From positions 68,461-132,460 of the forward strand of contig NMRA01000467.1 in the NCBI GenBank assembly GCA_002633005.1: DNA of 64,000 nucleotides, written 5' to 3'. Made by a program: the position numbers and the translations under genes. This stretch comes from Phoronis australis (lineage: Eukaryota; Phoronida; Phoronidae). A model generated the notes under the pieces. That model did no database searches. It was not told the DNA's origin and saw only the letters and a program-made list of their open reading frames with translations. Positions 10,712-20,224 of this stretch are shown here, piece by piece. Every line of letters starts with the position of its first letter. The stretch's first letter is position 1.

Positions 10712-12893
10712 CAGGGCTCGACGTTATTAAAATCGCCAGGTCGCATTTTGCGACCTAGCCAAAATCCCAGGTCGCATTTTCAAAATCCAGCTCGCATTCG
10801 TAAATGCCAGGTCGCAAAATTTTCCCGCCATTTTTACGCGCCAAAATAGATTTTTTAGATCATCGAGAAATTGCTCTTACTTGCAGCGTTAAATACTCAC
10901 AAATTTCGGATCTCAAAATTGACTTCATTCATGCAGGTACGGCCTTACTGTTCTTCACGACCGCCATTGAAAGACTCTAGAGCGCAAGGCAAGTTGCCGA
11001 CGTGAAAGTTGAATCAGTGCTCTCTAACTGACTTGTGCATTCGAGTAGCTAAACTTGCGATGTGAAAAGGGAGAAAATGCCCCTTGAAAAAGTATCCGGG
11101 ATATTTTTAGATCTGGCCTGCTACTGGTTGTCATCAAAGTCGTTAACGATTCAAACTAACTCGGGTAATGGCGAGTTTGCTCCGCAATACCTTCCAAGTA
11201 CGGGAAAAATAGGTCAGTCACAAAACGACACGCATGTCACTAGTGTTAACTTTCTTTCCGAGGTATAAAACAAAGCCAGGATTTGGTTTTTACATATTGT
11301 GAAAAGACGTTTTTGAAAACTGAAGTTGTGTAAAATGAAAGTGACACACCATATAAGCTGCGTGACAATTTTAAATCACACGCGGTCGTTTGTAGTGCGC
11401 TATGATGGGCGCTAGCTTGAACTGTGGGCGCTTCATTGGAAATTCTCAAAAAATTTAAGGGGGGACTTTTAATAGATCAGTGAGCGCTTATTATGAAACA
11501 CTTTAAAGGTAGGGAGTAAGCTTGTGCGTGACCATAGTCGTTAACCTCAGTGTTTGGGTAATAAGATATTAAAACGCTGCAATGGTATTAGAAACGTTAT
11601 AAATAATACGATTTTGCGAGGCAAACTCCATCTCGTAGGGGTGACTTCTGGATATCGTTACCACCTACATTGTACCCTTTTTAGCCACCCGGAATGATTT
11701 TGTTTTTAATTGCCCGCCTCAGCCGGAACAAGGTTGTTTCTATAGGAGTCTGAACATTTTACGGCGACGGTGGTTCGGGGAGCGAAAAGTTGCCGGGCTG
11801 GGGTGTATAAAGAGAAGAATGAAAAGTTCGCTAACTTGAACCACAATTTCGCATCTAGTGCCAGTTTAGTTGCAATAACTGGCTACGGGCATAGAATACA
11901 GGATTTACAGAACATCGACCTTGGGAAACATCGGAGCAGGAAAACGTCAGTTCTCGGGGTTATATCGGTCCCGGTACATCGGGTCTTTTATAACCGCTGG
12001 GAATCTGAGTTTATTTTCAAATAAACCAGAGCCAAGCCGGTATACTCTTCATTTAGGGCAGTCGCTGTTCTTTGAAGTAGTGCGCGCGCGTGAGTTCACG
12101 CACTTGAATCGCTGGAGTAGGCCTACACTTTACGTTGGCAACAAACGCGTGAAAGACAAATCATATTTCGCGCACGTAGCCCCAGAAACAAGTAAGGGGT
12201 TTGAGAATTTCTTGGCATCTGAAAGTAAAGACGGGGCCGTCGTTTGGCGATTAATAAGGTTGTCATTTTCACTTTGGCTGCCTTAATGCGATAAAAATCA
12301 GAAGCACATCTCAGTCTAAGTCACGATTGTGTGCCGGGACCGCTTGCGCGCTAACGGTGCCGCAGTGCGGTATCAGGGATATTGTCGTGGATATTTGGTA
12401 CATGTAATAAGGACATCTTATGTGAAAAATAAACATTTTTGTCCACCACAAAGTTTGGTAAGTTAATCGCTTAAGAATTAGTAGAAACACCGTTGTTTTG
12501 TGAAGTTTTATCACGTGTTAAGCAGTGGCCCGAAACTTTCTTCGGCGAATCCGGGAATTTACAAAAGTGGCCGAAAGTGTTAGCCAATCATACGCGTCGA
12601 ATATCGATACTGCATATCCCATGTTCACGCGACTTGCATACAAGTCATCGGGAGGGCTGTCCCCGTTAGTGTTGTTTTGGACTTGGATTTGGCAGCGACC
12701 AAATAACGGTCGGATTAACAAGAGCTGCTTTGTATTTGCCAGGTATCTGTTGAGAAGTGTAAAAAATCAGCTCGCATTCGTTGGAAATTCCAGGTCGCAT
12801 TTTGCGACTTGATACGAGCTGACAAAAATCTCAGCTCGCATTTCCAAATTTCAGGTCGCAAATGCGACCTGCAGCTCGTTATGTCGAGCCCTG
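10712..12893. mobile_element. 2.18-kb DNA transposon with hAT-like TIRs
   Basis: Ends are CAGGGCTCGAC and GTCGAGCCCTG in inverted orientation. Both ends carry subterminal copies of CAGGTCGCA and CAGCTCGCATT. The flanks are ATGCC on both sides (10707-10711 and 12894-12898), a 5-bp target duplication. Removing the element and one ATGCC restores the CTATGCCCCCTAG core of the surrounding repeat. Open stretches inside (for example 11921-12286 plus) show no transposase motif, so it looks non-autonomous. CAGGG-type ends suggest hAT, but most hAT elements duplicate 8 bp, so the superfamily is open. Confidence 0.8.
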
Positions 12894-14040
12894 ATGCCCC
12901 CTAGGGGCAAAATGTTTTTTACTTTTGCCTCTGTGTCTTCAGATTTCATGAAATGCGGCAAATTGGAGTCTGTTAAGGGGACAACAATGCTATCCCATTT
13001 TCTGACAGATTTGATGTTTTCTGCACCACCTGGTGGCCAGATTTAATGTATTCTGCATCACCTGGTGGCCAGATTTGATGTTTTCTGCACCACCTGGTAG
13101 CCAGATTTGATGTTTTCTGCACCACCTGGTGGCCAGATTTGAATGTTTTCTACACCACCAGGTGGCCAGTTTTGCATGTTTTCTCACGTCTACCTCTCTA
13201 TCGGCCATGCCGCTTAAAGGATAATTGTGAGAATTTCTGGATGTGTTCCTGATGACTGAAGTTGACTTTCGGTCAGGTCACACTGCTGTGTTGCCTTCTA
13301 GTGGTGATTGTTTTTTTTTGTGTCTGAGGCCGAATCTCCTTAACCCTTTGGAGGAGGTTTGTGAAATTTGAAAAATTTTGCTTATGGAGCTGACGATAAA
13401 TGGTAACAAATGTTAACTATTCCAATTACCAGTGTGCCCCCTAGTAGCAAAATGATTTTACCTGTACCTCTGTATCTTCGGAGTTAATCAATGTATTTTC
13501 ATGAAAATTTCTATTAAGGAGACGATAACGCCTTCTCATTTTCAGACAGATTTGATGTTTTCTACGTCACCTGGTCACTTAAAAGTTTTCATGTATGTTT
13601 TTGCCATCCGTCTCTATCTAACAAACCACTCAAAGGGTGGTTATGAAAATTGACAGTTGTGTTCCCGATGTGCAGACTCTGCCTGTTGTTGATTTTCGGA
13701 TGTTTTCACTATTGTGACATCCCCTAGGGGCAATTTTACTTTTTGCATCCATGGCTGTAAGTCCTTAACGCTTTTTAGGATCTTTGCGAAATTTGGCAGA
13801 TGGGCTTCTGTGAGATGGCTACAGATGACGATAAGTTTTAGTCCAATTTGTCTATAGCTNCCCCCCCCCCCCCCCTGTGTCAATTGTTTTTACGTTTGCC
13901 TCTATATCTGAGAAGTTTGTTGGCTTTTTTTCATGAAATTTGATAAATAGTTGCCTCTTAAAGAGTTGTTGATGCTACTTTCTAAATTTGGATGTTTTTG
14001 ATGTATTATGCACCATCTGATGGCCATTTTTATGGTACTA
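12894..14040 (+). repeat. Hairpin-ended dispersed repeat family, part 2
   Basis: Continuation of the family interrupted by the DNA element, with at least two more units of about 440 bp. Near 13860 there is one N followed by a C-run, probably a sequencing problem. The block fades out after about 14040. Confidence 0.7.
13006..13169. repeat. 32-bp tandem repeat, 5 copies
   Basis: Local expansion of the segment CAGATTTGATGTTTTCTGCA plus the CCACCTGGTGG palindrome within one unit of the dispersed family. Starts fall at 13006, 13038, 13070, 13102 and 13134. Confidence 0.92.
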
Positions 14041-14452
14041 AAAACACCCATGGAATCACACCGTTTGCGATGCTATCCTGGGTGTATTTCAACGCTTTGC
14101 GCCTTCCATAACTCTTGTTTGGAATAAGGTAATCATCCTCTGGAAAAAGAAAAATTACTGTTTTGACTGATTTTCAGCGAAATTATTAAATTACCTTGTC
14201 GTTGCCTTCATACATTATAGATATTAGTTTCCTTTCAATGTCATGATGACAAGAATATGTGATCTGGTTTTCCAGTTATTTAGCAAGTGTTTTTCCTGAT
14301 GTTTAAATATGCTGAGATTTAAACTTTATGGTTTATTAGCAAATTTGAAGGTCTGTGTCAATAATATAACAAAAAATCGTCATCTGTTTTAGGTGTATTG
14401 AGATTCAATAATGGAAAAACAGAAATTTGGTGATAACTGCGAAAACAGGTTA

Positions 14453-14530
14453 TCAGAAGACTATATGATGCCGTTTTGTTAAACTCCAGATGGGAAAACA
14501 AGATGGCTGATGGACGCAAGTCTCTGCTGA
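14453..14530 (+). promoter_or_regulatory. SECIS element (type 2)
   Basis: The core quartet is ATGAT at 14465-14469 opposite TGAT at 14508-14511. Between them, helix II has 11 consecutive pairs (14470-14480 with 14497-14507, two of them G-U). The apical region starts with the invariant AAA (14481-14483), then a short CTCC/GGG mini-stem (14484-14494) typical of form 2. Helix I below the quartet pairs AGACT (14458-14462) with AGTCT (14519-14523), and TCAG (14453-14456) with CTGA (14527-14530), separated from the quartet by an internal loop. It lies on the same strand as the PRXL2B-like gene. It would recruit SBP2/EFSec for Sec insertion at the TGA. Confidence 0.92.
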
Positions 14531-14582
14531 TGCTTTGTTCGAGTTTTGTTTTTGCCAGATTTGATGTTTTACTACTGCCCAT

Positions 14583-14593
14583 AATAAAATAAA
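14583..14593 (+). terminator. Polyadenylation signals of the PRXL2B-like gene
   Basis: Two overlapping AATAAA hexamers start at 14583 and 14588, 53 nt and more after the SECIS. This placement fits the 3' end of a selenoprotein mRNA. Confidence 0.7.
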
Positions 14594-14610
14594 TATGTTA
14601 TACTGAAGAC

Positions 14611-16587
14611 AACTGCTGTACATGTATCAACTTAATAGCTTTTAACTTGGGTAAACCATAAATCCAAGAGGTTTGCGTATACACGTCCATTAGTTCTTAT
14701 TTCCGCATGGTGAATTATACCGTTTTTGGGGTAAGACACAAAAACAAGCCATTTTGAAGTTCTTTTAAGTAAAGGAGAATGCCACCCGAATTAATTTGTT
14801 TATTTTACCATCTTAATCGTTCTATATCCATATCACTTCAAATATGGTCGATCTCAACTCACAGCTGTGGCGTTAACTTGGAATGAAAGTGAGTACACGA
14901 CGCTGTGATGTCAGTGGTTCTTCACCTGAACGTGTGTTGCTATGGTGTGCCGCTTGTGCAAACTATGAGACTGCAAGGAAAGCGGGTATATCAATTTGTC
15001 TGAGTCTGTCTCACTTTACACAATTTGTAATGACTGTAGAGTGTTCATGAGTGCAACTGCTTTAAGAAACCAATCATACTGCATTATTGGCTTCAGTTGC
15101 AACAAAAATAATTGATCAGACAGGCACCCGGGACCTTGCGAGCGCATGCTAATTCAGTGTTTGCAGACAGAACGCTGTTGTTAAACAGCAAGTCGATTTT
15201 CTATGCTGTGGTCACATATAGACGGTTATGTGGGGGGAACCTAATGAGTGACTGCTGCCCCGACTAGAAATATTCACGTGCACATTATTTCTTTGGTTCA
15301 CTAGTCTAGTGACCGGAAGTTTAGTTTTCAACTTTTGCAGCCGACTAACCTGGCTCGTTCATGTTCGTGATGTTTCCAGCCACTTGTAATGAGCGTTTTC
15401 TGTGTTTAGAACTGAAATTTGCAAGTCTAAAATCTCAACACACGGCTATGTTCTCCTGTCTGTATTTCAGGGTAGAATAATTCTAATTCATCACCGAAAA
15501 GATCCTGAAACTTCCCGCGACCAACATTGGCGGGCAAGTTGGCTTATGGTACATTAAAATTGCTATAAATCCATAACAGTGAAATAAAAACTCTCGACGT
15601 ATTTGTATGGGTTTTGGATCAAATTTTGATGAATTATTGAGGTAAAGCGATGAAGTTGAGTGATAAGCTGGCCCCTGTTAGTTTTTGTAAACTGCTAAAC
15701 TGTGGTAAATCCTGTGATGTCGTTGGTTAATTTCAGCACCTCCATCTGCCATCATGTAAAAGAAATGAACTTGCAGTTATCTGTGGGAACTACTTAATCT
15801 AAATTGATGCAAAATACAATGGCTTAACACCCACCTCAATGGTCTAGACATATCATGCCAAGTATAAATTAAGCACCCTTGGATTTAAGGTAATTGGTTG
15901 TCTTTGTTGCCAAGAATGAAATTTCTTGATCATTTTAACTTACATTATTCTGAAATCCTTGATCAGAATAGAATCTTTTTTATGCTCAAACATATTGTCC
16001 AGATGTTCATAATGGTTAGAGTGCCTTTTTTTCTAAAATCTCAATTTTCACTGTATTTTCTACAAACGAACAATTTTTTACATGAAACTTTCAATTTTTG
16101 TCTTTGTTTCATTGCCTACAAAGACATTCTTGGAATTTTCTTTCAAGGTCTTTATCCCAAGCACTCCACTGTCAAAAATGAAGACCTCGGCATTCCTTAA
16201 AAAAGCGGTTAACTCTTCATTTTTGGCAACTGAGCACTCGAGCTACGAGCAAAATCCTAGACATGCTAATGTTATAACTCTGTGCCATCAAGGATATTCA
16301 TGATATATGTTTTATTTGTCTACTATTAGTATTAAAAAAATAATTTGACACTTGGTAACATAAGTAGCCTATTACCTTAAAACAGGTGGTTAAGATAATA
16401 GTTTATAAGCACCAACTTAACTTGAATGATTTATTATACGTCCATACAAACCTTTACAAAAATGGCATTATGATAGTAATAAAATAGTAGTAATAGTAAT
16501 AAAATAGTTATAGTTACAAATAATGTTTAAGTGCAACAAAACTTGCACAAAATCTCATAAATAACAAGAATATACAAATAATTGCTG
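14611..16587. other. Intergenic, convergent gene ends
   Basis: Between the 3' end of the PRXL2B-like gene and the ANKRD6 3' flank. I see no supported gene. A plus open stretch at 15898-16200 has no motif. TTTATT at 16428-16433 (AATAAA on the minus strand) is one candidate polyadenylation signal for ANKRD6, but it lies far from the stop codon. Confidence 0.5.
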
Positions 16588-17426
16588 AGGGCTGTTCCAG
16601 TAAAATCCGTGTGGGAGGGGGGGGACGGCAGTAGAAATAAAAATTCATGGGTGGTGGTCTTCAGAAAAAAACTCAAATTATGGGTGGTCGTTCCTGTAAG
16701 AAGTGATGCATTAAAAATGGGTGGTATTTTTTGATCTGTTAACATTGACAGGTTGGTTAATTCAGCCAACACATCTCCAAAGAAATCAAAACTCAAAAAA
16801 TGCAATTGGCATATATCCCAACTTGTCCCAATACAAAAAAGCCCATATTGCCAGTGAACAGAGTGCAATATGTTCACTAAGCCATTAATCAAATCATGGG
16901 CAACTTGATTTGAGCCAAGTGCTTGTCTGCAGTCCTATTGAATTGAAAAGTTATGCAACACTAAACTGGTGTTAACACATATAAGAAAATTGATGATTTT
17001 TAAATAAAAAGTATGAGGAGTAAGATAAACAAGTTCCAATATTCACTTGACATAGAAGTATAAAAGAGTTTGTGGAGACAGTTTGAGATTCATAGATCCT
17101 TATAATTGAAAAAATGTTCATTGAAATTATAGACACATGGTGAACAGAGACACCTGGTGGCTGCCAAAAGTATTGTTCACAGGCTACTTTAATTTTTGAC
17201 AATATTGGACAAGACAACTAGTTCTTGTCTGTCAATCATCTAAGTTCTTAACAGGTCCTCCTGGAGGCAATTTGTTTGCAAGTGTTGGATTTTATATTTT
17301 AACCTATTAAAAATAATTAAAAAATTATGGGTCATGGGTTGGAGAAATAAATGAAAAATATGGGCGGTGGGTACGAAATAAAAGTGCCTTCCCCCCCTCC
17401 CATACAGATTTTGCTGGAACAGCCCT
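16588..17426. mobile_element. MITE-like element with TIRs
   Basis: Inverted ends AGGGCTGTTCCAG (16588) and CTGGAACAGCCCT (17426). Identity continues inwards through AAAATC and a G-run of about seven to eight bases. The interior (839 bp in all) has repeated ATGGGTGGT motifs and no coding frame. No clean target duplication is visible. Confidence 0.75.
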
Positions 17427-18324
17427 GATCATAATGTAATTTTGTACTTTAGTTGTAAATAAATAACTTTAAAGCCAAAATATACATGTAACTGCAAGTT
17501 TGCGGCGATGAATTCAGCCAAACAAAAAACGGTACCAATAACTTCACCTGCTAGATGGTGCCCGCATAATAATATTCCATTTCCAGGTACCCAACTCCAG
17601 CACCGGCTCATAGGTGCGGGACTGCAGTTTTGTCACCGGGTATAGTTTTCGTCGTAGCGCATGTGAAGTTTTGAAGTGCAGGAGTAGAATTTTCAACTGT
17701 TTGTTATTAGCTGGTATAGGAATGCGTTCAGGGTTATTAGCTGGAATTTGGAAGACTGGTGGCCATTGAGTTGTGTCCACTCAGTCAAAAATGAAATTCT
17801 TCACATCTGGTTAGCAATAGAAAACAAAGCTGCAGTACAGTAAAACGTCACCAATTTCGGACAAAAATAATTGCCAAAACTGATAGTTTTTCAAAGATCC
17901 ACAATTTATAAGGGAAGGCACAATTACACAATGTGTTCATTTCACAACTAGAGACCACAATATAATTAATTAAATCAGGTAAAGATGGATATTTATATAT
18001 TGATATATCCTTGAATTTCAACACAATATAAAATGTTTAGCTATTTTATGCAAAAGGAATTATCAAAAATTAACCAAAACAAAAGATTTATAATAATCAA
18101 CCTACTACGTGACGTTTTCTTGATATGTACAAAACTGCCTATTACTGCTTCAATGTTAATAAATAAATCTTAATTGTAACAATATATTACAACTCAATTC
18201 ATCAATAGTCGCACTCGCCAAATAAACAGAGTAACTAGCAATCCAGAGAAATGTAAGCGGTGTGTGTACGCACACAGTAGAGAAATCGTAATTTGTGTAA
18301 TACCTAAACCATGACTATACAATT
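17427..18324 (-). other. ANKRD6 3' flank / 3'UTR
   Basis: AT-rich sequence downstream of the ANKRD6 stop codon. No canonical AATAAA is seen on the minus strand close to the stop; weaker variants (TATAAA near 18090, CATAAA near 18045) exist. The real 3' end is undetermined. Confidence 0.5.
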
Positions 18325-20224
18325 TTAAACATCTGTACTATGACTGATTCTTGGCTCCGGTCGTTTGGGTACTTCTCGATACCTCCTTTGAGCAGCTGAC
18401 CCTTGTGGAGGCACGGGAATTCTTCTGAAGCGCTGAGGCACCTCAGAGACTGGTGGGGGCTGGGACAGCTCCCTATAGCGCGGTAGCGGTTCGACCAGTT
18501 GAGGGGGTTGGGAAACCTCTCTGAACCTATGTGCATTCTCATTTGGCTGTGGTGATGAAACCACCTCCCTGAAGCGCTGCGGTGAGTCTGCGGGCTGTCT
18601 GTGTCTCTGATACCATTGCTCTATTTCTTGGGTCGGATGGTTATACTGGCGTGATGCTGTAAGGCGCTCACCAGGTGAATTCACATAGTTGCCATCACTT
18701 CTGTCGAGAGAGGGATGTGAAGGCACATTGGCATAGTTATTATAAGGCTTTGGCGAGTCATGCACTACATTCACATAATTCGAACTCCTGGCAGGTGCTT
18801 GTGGGTCACATGATACATTAGCATAATCGTTATAGTCTCTGTGCTTAGCAGCTTCTGCAGTTGGAAGCGACTTTTCTAGTTCTGCAGAAACATTTGCATA
18901 GTTACTAGAACTTCTTGAGACAGTGGAGTCATTCACAGAAGAATGCAGCTTGATGAACTCGTAAGAGTTGTCCGGCGAATTCTGATAACTTGGCAAATTT
19001 GTTGAATCATTGGCGGATGAGTTAAGAGAGGAATCAACAAGTGGGCTTTGCACCTGTCCTGCAGGGTAAGATGGTGCCAAACGTACACCATAAATCTTAC
19101 TACTGTAACCTGAGTCAGGGTTACTCCCAGACTCGGTTTTCTGTCCCGGCGAGTCGGCACCAGAATACTGAGGGCTTTGTGCGGCACTACTTCCTATCAG
19201 GCTCGGTGACGTCGACTGTAGGCCGCTCAACTCGGCGTAGTTGGATGACGAATTGCTGTTAGCTGGACAGATAGCAGGCTTCCTAACAGACTTCCACGCG
19301 TACGAATAAGGTGGCTTTGGGGGACCATTGTATCCGTAAGGCGGGGGTTGTGCTGAGCTCTGGGAAGGCAAGAGCTGTACTCGATTCACAACAGTGTCAG
19401 CGTGAGAGGCAGGAGTTGACGCGAAAGATGGAGGAACAACGATTTGCTTGAAACTCGTACTGACTGCAGTTTGTTTCGGCGTCACAAAATCCAGTTGCTT
19501 GGGAGTTGTTTGCTCACTATCTTGCTTTATCACTGAAGAGTCATGGGGTTTAGCGCGACTTTCAAGTTCACTGTCTTCGAACTCCCTGAGTAATCTCACA
19601 TCAATGGGATTACGCCTCTGAGAAAAATTCCCAGACATATCAGGAGTACTTTTACTGTCTGCTGACTGTTCACTCAAAGCCTTCAGGGGCTCGTACACAT
19701 TGAATCGAGCCATTTCCTCGTGCATAGTTCTAGGTCGAGTTAACTGACCGACTGGATTAGGGCGAGAAATACCCACCCTCTCATTTTTTGACTGCTTATT
19801 AACGGTGGACAATTTCAAAGCTCGAAGTTGTTCGATGGCATTCTTACGTGACTGATAAGCCTTACCATGGAAACTATACTCAGAATGTGACAGTGTCTCA
19901 TCAGATCGTGACCTAATCAGACGACTCGCCCAGGCAAACCGCCGATTTCCTTTCTTGTGCCGGAACGAGTTATTCTCGAACACATCACGGTTGAAGTTAC
20001 TCGGAGTGGCTCCAAACGTCTCATCTCTTTTAGCTACCGTTGCAGTACCACGCGTTTTCCCCTCACGTAGCTGCATCCATCTTTGCAGCTCGTCCTGAAC
20101 CTTAGCCTGGGCGAGTTCCAGCTGTCTGTCAGTTTCTAGACGTTCCTGCATTGCCCGTCGCTCGACACGCTCGTGACAGTCATGTTTTTCTGCGTCCAGT
20201 CTTTCCTGGTTCAGTCGATCGATG
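18325..20224 (-). CDS. ANKRD6: ANKRD6 last exon: coiled coil and long tail
   Basis: 1900 nt, codes residues 429-1061. It begins with coiled coil IDRLNQERLDAEKHDCHERV and then low-complexity Ser/Pro/Gln sequence. Notable motifs are PPPY (protein residues 722-725), DSGYSS (799-804), YxNx at Tyr842, 871, 896, 912, 923, 926 and 942, and the vertebrate-like IEQWYQRH at 963-970. Five 16-residue repeats follow, with the aromatic at 980, 996, 1012, 1028 and 1044, ending HSTDV-stop. Acceptor CTATCACCACAG. Confidence 0.93.

Larger units (their letters stand above)
9379..14392 (+). other. Probable 3'UTR intron filled with repeats
   Basis: Inferred intron between the stop-codon exon and the SECIS exon: a modest donor at 9379 and a good acceptor ending at 14392 (CATCTGTTTTAG). 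It holds one repeat family (9690-10711 and 12894-14040) split by a 2.2 kb DNA element. If it is not spliced, the 3'UTR would be over 5 kb long. The donor is the weakest part of the inference. Confidence 0.5.
14393..14610 (+). other. PRXL2B: 3'UTR exon carrying the SECIS
   Basis: Inferred terminal exon of the PRXL2B-like gene. It starts after the acceptor CATCTGTTTTAG, contains the SECIS at 14453-14530 and ends just past AATAAA signals at 14583 and 14588. It has no coding frame. With splicing, the SECIS core would sit about 85 nt after the stop codon. Confidence 0.7.

Noticed and set aside
11770-12286. Overlapping plus frames inside the 2.2-kb DNA element as a transposase
   Set aside because: No RNase H-type or zinc-finger motif could be recognised, and the frames are short and overlapping.
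14358-14582. A minus-strand 74-codon frame over the SECIS
   Set aside because: It has no homology; the plus-strand SECIS structure explains the sequence.
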